This document shows positions 32,579 through 43,485 of a DNA stretch of 64,000 nt, piece by piece. Origin of the DNA: Pseudeuparius sepicola (lineage: Eukaryota; Arthropoda; Insecta; Coleoptera; Anthribidae); assembly GCA_963920635.1 (NCBI GenBank), contig OY987301.1, positions 21,804,501 to 21,868,500 of the forward strand. Direction: 5' to 3'. The notes under the pieces are model-generated. The model saw nothing but the letters and a program-made list of their open reading frames with translations, had not been told where the DNA came from and did not search any database. Each line of letters starts with the position of its first letter. The stretch's first letter is position 1. The translations under genes were made by a program, and so were the position numbers.

Positions 32579-33930
32579 TGTACCCCACTCAAGACATATT
32601 ACTGAACTTACTGTTGGGTTTGTGCGATTTATGTGATGTTAACATTTTTAGTTTGATTAGGGCTTGTAAAGGACAACCTATGAGGTCCTAACATTTTGTC
32701 TCAATTGTACAAGTCTGTAGGGCGAAATATTTTAAAATGGGGATCCCTATCGAGTGCACAATATGCGAATGTTGTCGGCCATTTTAAACGCCTAAAATGA
32801 CTTACTTAGTCCCATCTGGAGTAGGTAATAATGGCAAGTAATAAGGCACCCCATCTCCCTGGCGTTAAATAAAGGCCCGGCCGGGCCCCGATTTCCATTA
32901 ACCTTCTTCGGGAGATTGGCCCGGGTTTTTACTGCGCCACCTCCCGACGAAAAAACGGTTTAATTTAGGAAGAGCCCCGGACCGTAACGGCAAAAACCCC
33001 GGGGAAGCTAATTGCTTCTTAAAAACTCGTTATTTTTTTACAGTCCGTGGACGCCCCTAATCCTGTGCAGATAACTTGCGGATTTATGCATCGCATTATC
33101 AGTTGAAACCCTGCACTTTGGTTCAGATGGCTGTCGAAATTGGGAGTTGCATTTCACGGCAGGAAACCACTGCCACAGCCGACTATAGGAGAAGCCCTGA
33201 AGTAGAGAAAACTGGCAACAAGGGATGCGGGTCCACGTTGCGTGCCCTGACACTGGCTGTCAGTTGATTTTACAAGAAATATACCAGAATTAATTTGTGT
33301 AGTGCGCGTAGTGCTATCGTCGCCAGATTGCTACGACGAGGCAGTGTGTCTCTGGGAGGAAACAGACAGCCCGAAGTGCTGGCGACAGCTTTTTTATAAA
33401 TTTATTTTGTTGGTGCAAAAGTGAAACATTTCTATAAAAGTTCGAAGTAAAGAATCGTTCCTTTACAATTTCAAGCCTCAAGATGCCTAGAACCGTCGAG
33501 GGAAGCTAGAACTTAGTTATATACCTGACTGTAAGTTAAATCGTAATAATAACTTGAAGTAGCTAGGTTTTCTTTGCTCGACGACAAGCGGTCAACTTAT
33601 ATTCATATTGAGCTTTCCAAAGGACGAAAATTTAAGAATAAATTGATTAAGGGCCAATTGCATAGGCAAACTAAAGTACCCTTTAAAATTAAAGGAGCTT
33701 TCTAACAAACCAACCATTGTTTAGTATTGTTGCAAAAGTTTCTTTACATAACGTTAAAGTCAAAAGATAATTTAGTTGAATGTATTATGAAATTGACCCT
33801 AAGTGCCATTTCAATCAGAAGAGATTACTCTCCTTCACAACATGCTGTTCTCTATTCCCAATTATTGAAACAAAGTTCACAAATGTATTTAATTATGAAT
33901 AAAAAGAGGGTTGAACATCTATTAGAAAAG
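32579..33930. other. Unassigned stretch with a GC-rich island
   Basis: 32860-33010 is strongly GC-rich (GGCCCGGCCGGGCCCCG) and 33020-33270 is open on both strands. I recognise no protein there. 33300-33400 has a short GTCGCCAG/CTGGCGAC inverted repeat. The function, if any, is unknown. Confidence 0.35.
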
Positions 33931-33934
33931 ATAA

Positions 33935-34060
33935 ACTAAGCCAAAGTGCAGACTGCTCTATACTGCATATAGATCCGTTGAACTGTCCCGCTGCGACGTT
34001 GCCACATGTTTGCACAGGGCTTATAAGCTTGAGAAGGTTGTACCACTGCCCAGTAAATGG
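33935..34060 (+). repeat. Possible 3' end of a second TAA-tailed element
   Basis: The GC-richer segment with TGTCCCGCTGCGACGTTGCC and CCCAGTAAATGG runs straight into the first TAA tract. Its position and composition resemble the 3' UTRs that precede the other TAA tracts, but its sequence differs. It could be the tail of another TAA-associated retroelement family or simply the original flank. Confidence 0.3.

Positions 34061-34108
<48 letters not shown>
34061..34108. repeat. TAA microsatellite 1
   Basis: About 16 TAA units directly upstream of the 5' UTR of copy A; the presumed target. Confidence 0.95.
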
Positions 34109-34109
<1 letters not shown>

Positions 34110-34126
34110 GGCCGGTGACGGGGGCC

Positions 34127-34325
34127 GATCCTCGGGTGTGACAATCCCGCGACTCTCGGTTACACAGGGATGGATCTAGCCTGTGAGAGAGGCGGATCTT
34201 CGGGTGTAACTATCCCGTGTTTCCCAGTTAACGCAAGGAGGGGTTTGACCTGTGAGAGGGGCAGATCCTCGGGTGTAACGATCCCGCGTTATCCTAGTTG
34301 ACCTGTGTGGGTAGCGGGTTAGAAT
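34127..34325 (+). repeat. Three 68-69-bp repeats in the copy A 5' UTR
   Basis: Units starting at 34127, 34195 and 34264 each open with GATCYTCGGGTGTRAC and continue with ATCCCG; the first two also share CCTGTGAGAG. They are diverged copies. Repeated 5' UTR units can be promoter-bearing monomers in some non-LTR elements; that role here is inference. Confidence 0.75.
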
Positions 34326-34401
34326 ACTCCTATCGTGGCTCCGCGAGTCGTAAAAGGCGACCGAGGGCCGTCACTCCCACGTTACGGGAGAAACATATGG
34401 A

Positions 34402-35538
34402 ATGGAGATTAATAGGAGTTTTGTCATAGGGCCGCTGCCTGGGGATCGCCAGGGCATGTCTGGAGCCGGCGCTGGACATGACAGCGAGCGGGACGTCGGT
34501 GACAGGGCGCTGATGAGGCGGGCCCCTGTTGCACAAACAGCTACAGCCCAACAACAACACGAACATCTACAACATGGGAGCCAAACGAGAACTAGGGTTC
34601 CACCCACCGAAGGTGCTGCGCGGGAACTTCAGCCAGCGTTCACAGAGGCGGGATTACAACGACGACGCATGAAATGGACTGTGTCCATGAATGAATCGAT
34701 TATGCGTATTTCTTACAGGGTGACAAACTTAGGACAAGAGATGATCGGCTACCGACAACAACTGCATGCCGAGTTCTGCAGGGAGTTTCCACACATGCAA
34801 GTGTCTGAACAAAGAGTGTCAGATCAGTATCGAACTATTCTAAGAAATAACCGAATTCCAGAAACGCGACTTAACGCTATCAAACGGGAAGTTGAGCTAG
34901 AGATCCACGGCGAACACATAGCCATAGATGACAACAACAACAATGGGGAACTTCAACCGCCTGGACAACAACTAGAAGCCGAAACGGTGGAACCAACAAC
35001 CGAGAGTCTGGAATCGGTTAACGAAGAACATATTGAGGGCTTGAACGCACATATGAGACAGACAGTATTGCGATACGAAGGCACAGACCCACTGAGCAGG
35101 CCACCGCTACCAAGATTAAATTCTTCCAGGAAACTTGCGATCGTGCTCGATCTTATGAACACACGAATTTTACCAAACTATGTTTCAGTGACACCAACAT
35201 TAGAACGTATGCACATGTTAATCTACTGTGCCGCAACGGCAGTCACCACTGTAATGGGTGCCAAGATCCGAACGGCCCAAGAGTTGAATCGTGCAAGACC
35301 GGAACCACGAATGGCTCAATGGGAAATGCGACTAAATCGGAAGATCGAGAGTCTCCGTAAAGACATAGGACAAGTGACGGAATATATAAGAGGAGTTAGA
35401 ACTAGAAGGATCCAGAGGGCGGTGCAGGCAATAATGGGCCGCACCCAAATGCATTCTCGGCATGACCCCGCGAACATCACTGCTCAACAATGTCTTGACA
35501 CATTAAAAAAAAACTTTCTGTTTTCGCAGGGCGTCTGA
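34402..35538 (+). CDS. Copy A: N-terminal part of the retrotransposon polyprotein
   Basis: Starts MEINRSFVIGPLPGD at the first ATG of the open frame. A low-complexity Gln/Arg-rich leader of about 90 residues is followed by MKWTVSMNESIMRISYRVTN and SEQRVSDQYRTILRNN. That Trp/helix-rich block resembles the Myb/SANT-like DNA-binding domain of R2-type proteins. It ends prematurely because a run of nine A near 35504-35512 lacks one base compared with copy E (AAAACAAAAA). The frame then continues at 35540 onward. The N-terminal domain would recognise target DNA, here presumably TAA repeats. Confidence 0.75.
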   Translation: MEINRSFVIGPLPGDRQGMSGAGAGHDSERDVGDRALMRRAPVAQTATAQQQHEHLQHGSQTRTRVPPTEGAARELQPAFTEAGLQRRRMKWTVSMNESIMRISYRVTNLGQEMIGYRQQLHAEFCREFPHMQVSEQRVSDQYRTILRNNRIPETRLNAIKREVELEIHGEHIAIDDNNNNGELQPPGQQLEAETVEPTTESLESVNEEHIEGLNAHMRQTVLRYEGTDPLSRPPLPRLNSSRKLAIVLDLMNTRILPNYVSVTPTLERMHMLIYCAATAVTTVMGAKIRTAQELNRARPEPRMAQWEMRLNRKIESLRKDIGQVTEYIRGVRTRRIQRAVQAIMGRTQMHSRHDPANITAQQCLDTLKKNFLFSQGV

Positions 35539-35539
35539 G

Positions 35540-38066
35540 GAGATACAAGGCTAGTAACAACAGGAAACGAGACAACAAACTCTTTGAACGATCAGAAAAG
35601 GGTTTCTACCGTGCTTTTAATTCTAGCGCCGATGCCACAAATGCGAGTTACCCTAGCAGAGAACAGGTCGACGGTTTCTGGAGAAATCAACTTGCCACAC
35701 CAGGTCCATACAATGTCAGTGCAGGCTGGATCAGCGAAGAACGCGAGATGGGCCGGAACTATAGCCAGATGCAACACGAGCAATTCACAACCGCTGAGGT
35801 CTCCGATGTCATCAAGAATTCCCACAACTGGAAGGCACCAGGTCCAGATCATCTCCAAAATTATTGGATTAAGAAGTTGTGGTGCACGCATGAACAGATA
35901 ACTACCTTAATTAATGAAGTCTTGCTCGATCCTCTGAAAATGCCATTGTTTCTTACACAGGGTGCAACCTACCTGTTACCAAAAGACCAGCGGAATACGG
36001 ATAACCCTGCCAAGTACCGCCCAATAACCTGCTTGCCTACGCTGTACAAGATAATCACATCTTGCCTTACGCAGCGAATATATGCTCACTGCGAGCGGAA
36101 CAACATCATTGCAATGCAGCAGAAGGGCTGCTCGAAGGGCGCAATGGGATGCAAAGAGCAACTCATCATAGACTCTGTCATCTGCAACCAGGCTCATTCC
36201 AAGCAACGAAACCTCCACATGGCTTATGTGGACTACAAAAAAGCATTTGATTCCGTACCTCACGACTGGCTCACAGGTATCTTAAAGCTGTATAAAATAG
36301 ATCATCATACAGTTTCCTTTTTAGAACACGTTATGACAACCTGGCGCACTAAGATACAACTCAGAACCGCAGACAGTAACATCGAGACCGACACAATCAA
36401 CATCCGAAGAGGGATTTTCCAAGGAGATTCACTCAGTCCACTGTGGTTCTGCATGGCGATGAACCCTCTATCACATCGGTTGAACTCTACAAAATATGGC
36501 TTCGCTATCAAAAGCAACAACGCAGAAGCGATCAAGTTGAATCACCTATTATATATGGATGATTTAAAACTGATCGCAGCAACCAAAAACCAACTAACGC
36601 AAATGCTTAAAATTGTAGAGGAGTTCTCCAGGGACATCGGAATGCTGTTTGGACTGGACAAGTGCCGCACCCTTAATATCATCCGGGGAAAGCTCGAACA
36701 AAGCGCACACGAGATGCAGGACGGCCAGGAGATCGAAGCAATGAGCAAGGGAGATACATACAAGTATCTCGGGATGAAACAAGCTCAAAGGATAGACCAT
36801 CGAACAATGAAGACTGATTTAACGAATGAATTCATCAAGAGAGTAAGACAAGTAGTGCGAACTGATCTTAACAGCAGGAATTTGTTTAAGGCCCTGAACA
36901 CGTATGCGTGCTCTGTACTCAGCTATTCGTTCGGAATAGTGAATTGGACCAACACGGACATCAACAACCTGCAACGAAAAGTTAGGACACTACTGACAAA
37001 AGCTCATAAACATCATCCCCGTAGCGCCGTAGAAAGAACAACTCTGCCACGTCAACTAGGAGGAAGAGGATTGGCAGATCTCAGCAAGCAATTGGACCAA
37101 CAAATATTAAAGCTGCGTAATTATTTCTACAGGCAGGCCAACAGCTCCACACTACATAGGGCTATATGCGGAGCAGACGTCTCAACACCGCTACGTCTGA
37201 CGGAACACGAGCATCAAAATCACCACCGAACCGACAACGATAAACTACAGAGGTGGTTGGGGAAGCCGCTGCACGGGAGGCATCCTAACGAGGTTAACCA
37301 GGAACATGTCGACAAGTTAGCGTCGAACTATTGGCTGACCTCGGGACGAATGTTCCCCGAGACGGAAGGCTTCCTACTGGCCATACAAGATCAGGTTATA
37401 CCAACTCGCAACTACCTAAAATTCATTGTAGGAGATGCATCGGTAGTGGATGACAGATGCAGATACGGGTGCCCAACTTCAGAAACAATCCAGCACATAA
37501 CAGGAGGATGTCAGATGTTCGCATCAACGGAATATAAGGAACGACACGATTCGGTTGCCAAGATCTTGCACCAGGAACTGGCGGAAAAGCTGCTGCTTGT
37601 GCAGGCAGAGAGGGTCCCATATTACAACTACACACCTGAGCCTCTTCTTGAGAACAGCAACTACAAGATGTACTGGGATCGTACAGTTCTGACAGATCAA
37701 CGAGTTGCCCATAACAGACCGGACCTTATAATAGTTGATAAAATTTCTAGGCAGACAACTCTGATTGATGTGGCCATCCCGAACAACAACAACCTGCGTG
37801 TGAAGCAAGTCGAGAAGATCGCGAAGTACAGAGATTTAGAAGAACGAATTAGAAGGCAATGGGAAATGGAGAACGTCCAGACGATTCCAATCATCATGTC
37901 AACAACTGGTGTTATACCAAAAAGTTTGCTGAGAAACATCAAGGAGCTGGGTCTAACTGATAGTCTTTACAGGTCCATGCAGAAAGCGGTACTACTTGCG
38001 ACAGCCCGAACCGTCAGGAAATTCATGGGGAATGCAGGATCATCCAACAACATCGGTGTCACCTAG
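35540..38066 (+). CDS. Copy A: reverse transcriptase and restriction-like endonuclease
   Basis: The reading continues from the frameshift; the first Met in this frame is at 35748, and residues are numbered from it. KAPGPD (about 30) and RPITCLP lead into the reverse transcriptase. VDYKKAFDSVP carries the motif A Asp (162), GIFQGDSLSP is motif B, and YMDD (269-272) is motif C. A CCHC finger CRYGCPTSETIQHITGGC (571-588) follows. The endonuclease has RPDLIIVD (Asp 659), LIDVAIP (Asp 674) and KYRDLEERIRRQW, the expected PD-(D/E)XK layout. All core residues appear intact. Such proteins nick target DNA and prime reverse transcription from the nick. Confidence 0.85.
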
Positions 38067-38183
38067 GGCCCGATAACATGGCAAGGGTCTCGTCCGAGCC
38101 AGATCCTTTGGTATCCGGGATACTCGGGATCTGAGTGAAAGTTCCCCGTAGAGGGAGTGCGAATGCCTTTTGGCTAAGTCGAG

Positions 38184-38226
<43 letters not shown>
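38184..38226. repeat. TAA microsatellite 2
   Basis: Separates copies A and B. Confidence 0.95.
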
Positions 38227-38228
<2 letters not shown>

Positions 38229-39524
38229 GCTCTGTACTCAGCTATTCGTTCGATGCTCTGTACTCAGCTATTCGTTCGGAATAGTGAATTGGACCAACAC
38301 GGACATCAACAACCTGCAACGAAAAGTTAGGACACTACTGACAAAAGCTCATAAACATCATCCCCGTAGCGCCGTAGAAAGAACAACTCTGCCACGTCAA
38401 CTAGGAGGAAGAGGATTGGCAGATCTCAGCAAGCAATTGGACCAACAAATATTAAATCTGCGTAATTATTTCTACAGGCAGGCCAACATCTCCACATTAC
38501 ATAGGGCTATATGCGGAGCAGACGTCTCAACACCGCTACGTCTGACGGAACACGAGCGTCAAAATCACCACCGAACCGACAACGATAAACTACAGAGGTG
38601 GTTGGGGAAGCCGCTGCACGGGAGGTATCCTAATGAGGTTAACCAGGAACATGTCGACAAGTTAGCGTCGAACTATTGGCTGACCTCGGGACGAATGTTC
38701 CCCGAGACGGAAGGCTTCCTACTGGCCATACAAGATCAGGTTATACCAACTCGCAACTACCTAAAATTCATTGTAGGAGATGCATCGGTAGTGGATGACA
38801 GATGCAGATACGGGTGCCCAACTTCAGAAACAATCCAGCACATAACAGGAGGATGTCAGATGTTCGCATCAACGGAATATAAGGAACGAAACGATTCGGT
38901 TGCCAAGATCTTGCACCAGGAACTGGCGGAAAAACTTCTGCTTGTGCAGGCAGAGAGGATCCCATATTACAGCTACACACCGGAGCCTGTTCTTAAGAAC
39001 AGCAACTACAAGATGTACTGGGATCGTACAGTTCTGACAGATCAACGAGTTGCCCATAACAGACCGGACCTTATAATAGTTGATAAAATTTCTAGGAAGA
39101 CAACTCTGATTGATGTGGCCATCCCGAACAACAACCTGCGTGTGAAGCAAGTCGAGAAGATCGCGAAGTACAGAGACTTAGAAGAACGAATTAGAAGGCA
39201 ATGGGAAATGGACAACGTTCAGACGATTCCAATCATCGTGTCAACAACTGGTGTCATACCAAAAAGTTTGCTGAGAAACATCAAAGAGCTGGGTCTAACT
39301 GATAATCTTTACAGGTCCATGCAGAAAGCGGTACTACTTGCGACAGCCCGAACCGTCAGGAAATTCATGGGGAGTGCAGGAACGTCCAACAACATCAATG
39401 TCACCTAAGGCCCGATAACATGGCAGGGGTCTCGTCCGAGCCAGATCCTTATGGTATCCGGGATACCCGGGATCTGAGTGAATGTTCCCCAGAGAGGGAG
39501 TGCGAATGCCTTTTGGCTAAGTCG
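38227..39524 (+). mobile_element. R4/Dong-like copy B, 5'-truncated
   Basis: Begins in the region after the reverse transcriptase palm and keeps the thumb, CCHC finger, endonuclease and 3' UTR. The 5' junction has a 26-bp sequence (ATGCTCTGTACTCAGCTATT and six more bases) present twice in tandem at 38227-38278. The 393-codon frame 38227-39408 is open; it lacks the catalytic polymerase motifs. It has MDNVQ and STTG variants of the second sublineage. Confidence 0.85.
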
Positions 39525-39550
39525 ATAATAATAATAATAATAATAATAAT
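39525..39550. repeat. TAA microsatellite 3
   Basis: Short tract separating copies B and C. Confidence 0.9.
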
Positions 39551-40281
39551 ACACACTACATATAGGGCTATATGCGGAGCAGACGTCTCAACACCGCTAC
39601 GTCTGACGGAACACGAGCGTCAAAATCACCACCGAACCGACAACGATAAACTACAGAGGTGGTTGGGGAAGCCGCTGCACGGGAGGCATCCTAATGAGGT
39701 TAACCAGGAACATGTCGACAAGTTAGCGTCGAACTATTGGCTGACCTCGGGACGAATGTTCCCAAGATGTACTGGGATCGTACAGTTCTGACAGATCAAC
39801 GAGTTGCCCATAACAGACCGGACCTTATAATAGTTGATAAAATTTCTAGGAAGACAACTCTGATTGATGTGGCCATCCCGAACAACAACAACCTGCGTGT
39901 GAAGCAAGTCGAGAAGATCGCGAAGTACAGAGACTTAGAAGAACGAATTAGAAGGCAATGGGAAATGGACAACGTTCAGACGATTCCAATCATCGTGTCA
40001 ACAACTGGTGTCATACCAAAAAGTTTGCTGAGAAACATCAAAGAGCTGGGTCTAACTGATAATCTTTACAGGTCCATGCAGAAAGCGGTACTACTTGCGA
40101 CAGCCCGAACCGTCAGGAAATTCATGGGGAGTGCAGGAACGTCCAACAACATCAATGTCACCTAAGGCCCGATAACATGGCAAGGGTCTCGTCCGAGCCA
40201 GATCCTTATGGTATCCGGGATACCCGGGATCTGAGTGAATGTTCCCCAGAGAGGGAGTGCGAATGCCTTTTGGCTAAGTCG

Positions 40282-40283
<2 letters not shown>
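39551..40283 (+). mobile_element. R4/Dong-like copy C, truncated with internal deletion
   Basis: Starts within the region before the endonuclease (ACACTACATATAGGGC) and lacks about 300 bp, including the CCHC finger. GAATGTTCCC joins AAGATGTACTGG, so the frame shifts. Frames 39420-39791 and 39737-40165 are the two halves. Its tail matches copy B (GSAGTSNNINVT). Confidence 0.85.

Positions 40284-40312
<29 letters not shown>
40284..40312. repeat. TAA microsatellite 4
   Basis: Separates copies C and D. Confidence 0.95.
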
Positions 40313-41564
40313 TTGGAATAGTGAATTGGACCAACACGGACATCAACAACCTGCAGCGAAAAGTTAGGACACTACTGACAAAAGCTCATAAACATCATCC
40401 CCGTAGCGCCGTAGAAAGAACTACTCTGCCACGTCAACTAGGAGGAAGAGGATTGGCAGACCTGAGCAAGCAATTGGACCAACAAATATTAAATCTGCGT
40501 AATTATTTCTACAGGCAGGCCAACAGCTCCACACTACATAGGGCTATATGCGGAGCAGACGTCTCAACACCGCTACGTCTGACGGAACACGAGCGTCAAA
40601 ATCACCACCGAACCGACAACGATAAACTACAGAGGTGGTTGGGGAAGCCGCTGCACGGGAGACATCCTAATGAGGTTAACCAGGAACATGTCGACAAGTT
40701 AGCGTCGAACTATTGGCTGACCTCGGGACGAATGTTCCCCGAGACGGAAGGCTTCCTACTGGCCATACAATATCAGGTTATACCAACTCGCAACTACCTA
40801 AAATTCATTGTAGGAGATGCATCGGTAGTGGATGACAGATGCAGATACGGGTGCCCAACTTCAGAAACAATCCAGCACATAACAGGAGGATGTCAGATGT
40901 TCGCATCAACGGAATATAAGGAACGACACGATTCGGTTGCCAAGATCTTGCACCGGGAACTGGCGGAAAAGCTGCTGCTTGTGCAGACAGAAAGGGTCCC
41001 ATATTACAACTACACACCGGAGCCTGTTCTTGAGAACAGCAACTACAAGATGTACTGGGATCGTACAGTTCTGACAGATCAACGAGTTGCCCATAACAGA
41101 CCGGACCTTATAATAGTTGATAAAATTTCTAGGAAGACAACTCTGATTGATGTGGCCATCCCGAACAACAACAACCTGCGTGTGACGCAAGTCGAGAAGA
41201 TCGCGAAGTACAGAGACTTAGAAGAACGAATTAGAAGGCAATGGGAAATGGAGAACGTCCAGACGATTCCAATCATCATGTCAACAACTGGTGTTATACC
41301 AAAAAGTTTGCTGAGAAACATCAAGGAGCTGAATCTAACTGATAGTCTTTACAGGTCCATGCAGAAAGCGGTACTACTTGCGACAGCCCGAACCGTCAGG
41401 AAATTCATGGGGAATGCAGGATCGTCCAAGAACATCAATGTCACCTAGGGCCCGATAACATGGCAAGGGTCTCGTCCGAGCCAGATCCTTTTGGTATCCG
41501 GGATGCCCGGGATCTGAGTGAATGTTCCCCGTAGAGGGAGTGCGAGTGCCTTTTGGCTAAGTCG

Positions 41565-41565
<1 letters not shown>
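40313..41565 (+). mobile_element. R4/Dong-like copy D, 5'-truncated
   Basis: Starts at TTTGGAATAGTGAATTGG, almost the same internal point as copy B. It keeps a 375-codon open frame (40321-41448) with the CCHC finger and endonuclease. It has the MENVQ, IIMSTTG and TDSLY variants shared with A and E. Confidence 0.85.

Positions 41566-41604
<39 letters not shown>
41566..41604. repeat. TAA microsatellite 5
   Basis: Separates copies D and E. In frame it encodes a run of Asn that fuses artificially to the copy E frame. Confidence 0.95.
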
Positions 41605-41605
<1 letters not shown>

Positions 41606-43485
41606 TGTCCATGAATGAATCGATTATGCGTATTTTTTACAGGGTGACAAACTTAGGACAAGAGATGATCGGCTACCGACAACAACTGCATGCCGAGTTC
41701 TGCAGGGAGTTTCCACACATGCAAGTGTCTGAACAAAGAGTGTCAGATCAGTATCGAACTATTCTAAGAAATAACCGAATTCCAGAAACGCGACTTAACG
41801 CTATCAAACGGGAAGTTGAGCTAGAGATCCACGGCGAATACATAGACATAGATGACAACAACAACAATGGGGAACTTCAAGCGCCTGGACAACAACTAGA
41901 AGCCGAAACGGTAGAACCAACAACCGAGAGTCTGGAATCGGTTAACGAAGAACATTTTGAAGGCTTAAACGCACATATGAGACAGGCAGTATTGCGATAC
42001 GAAGGCACAGACCCACTGAGCAGGCCACCGCTACCAAGATTAAATTCTTCCAGGAAACTTGCTATCGTGCTCGATCTTATGAACACACGAATTTTACCAA
42101 ACTATGTTTCAGTGACACCAACATTAGAACGTATGCACATGTTAATCTACTGTGCCGCAACGGCAGTCATCACTGTAATGGGTGCCAAGATCCGAACGGC
42201 CCAAGAGTTGAATCGTGCAAGACCAGAACCACGAATGGCTCAATGGGAAATGCGACTAAATCGGAAGATCGAGAGTCTCCGTAAAGACATAGGACAAGTG
42301 ACGGAATATATCAGAGGAGTTAGAACTAGAAGGATCCAGAGGGCGGTGCAGGCAATAATGAGCCGCACCCAAATGCATTCTCGGCATGACCCCGCGAACA
42401 TCACTGCTCAACAATGTCTTGACACATTAAAACAAAAACTTTCTGTTTTCGCAGGGCGTCTGAGGAGATACAAGGCTAGTAACAACAGGAAACGAGACAA
42501 CAAACTCTTTGAACGATCAGAAAAGGGTTTCTACCGTGCTTTTAATTCTAGCGCCGATGCCACAAATGCGAGTTACCCTAGCAGAGAACAGGTCGACGGT
42601 TTCTGGAGAAATCAACTTGCCACACCAGGTCCATACAATGTCAGTGCAGGCTGGATCAGCGAAGAACGCGAGATGGGCCGGAACTATAGCCAGATGCAAC
42701 ACGAGCAATTCACAACCGCTGAGGTCTCCGATGTCATCAAGAATTCCCACAACTGGAAGGCACCAGGTCCAGATCATCTCCAAAATTATTGGATTAAGAA
42801 GTTGTGGTGCACGCATGAACAGATAACTACCTTAATTAATGAAGTCTTGCTCGATCCTCTGAAAATGCCATTGTTTCTTACACAGGGTGCAACCTACCTG
42901 TTACCAAAAGACCAGCGGAATACGGATAACCCTGCCAAGTACCGCCCAATAACCTGCTTGCCTACGCTGTACAAGATAATCACATCTTGCCTTACGCAGC
43001 GAATATATGCTCACTGCGAGCGGAACAACATCATTGCAATGCAGCAGAAGGGCTGCTCGAAGGGCGCAATGGGATGCAAAGAGCAACTCATCATAGACTC
43101 TGTCATCTGCAACCAGGCTCATTCCAAGCAACGAAACCTCCACATGGCTTATGTGGACTACAAAAAAGCATTTGATTCCGTACCTCACGACTGGCTCACA
43201 GGTATCTTAAAGCTGTATAAAATAGATCATCATACAGTTTCCTTTTTAGAACACGTTATGACAACCTGGCGCACTAAGATACAACTCAGAACCGCAGACA
43301 GTAACATCGAGACCGACACAATCAACATCCGAAGAGGGATTTTCCAAGGAGATTCACTCAGTCCACTGTGGTTCTGCATGGCGATGAACCCTCTATCACA
43401 TCGGTTGAACTCTACAAAATACGGCTTCGCTATCAAAAGCAACAACGCAGAAGCGATCAAGTTGAATCATATATGGATGATTTAA
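41605..43485 (+). pseudogene. Copy E: N-terminal domain and reverse transcriptase up to motif C
   Basis: Contains the Myb-like block (MNESIMRIFYRVTN), KAPGPD, VDYKKAFDSVP and GIFQGDSLSP. It then terminates because 7 bp are missing just before YMDD, so AATCACCTATTATATATGG became AATCATATATGG. The apparent upstream Asn run in this frame is the TAA tract and not part of the gene. Confidence 0.8.

Larger units (their letters stand above)
34109..38183 (+). mobile_element. R4/Dong-like retrotransposon, copy A (near full length)
   Basis: This 4.1-kb element has a GC-rich 5' UTR with internal repeats and a single long coding region broken by one frameshift. A 117-nt 3' UTR ends GGCTAAGTCGAGA next to the TAA tract. 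Reverse transcriptase followed by a CCHC finger and a restriction-like endonuclease is the R2/R4/Dong architecture. Insertion in TAA repeats is the known habit of Dong. It is the only copy in the array with a 5' UTR. Confidence 0.85.

Noticed and set aside
34330..34607. Minus-strand frames opposite the copy A leader
   Set aside because: They overlap the + coding region of the retrotransposon, are Cys/Arg-rich shadows and show no family signature.
41518..41604. Poly-Asn protein start fused to copy E
   Set aside because: The Asn run is the TAA microsatellite read in frame, not a protein domain.
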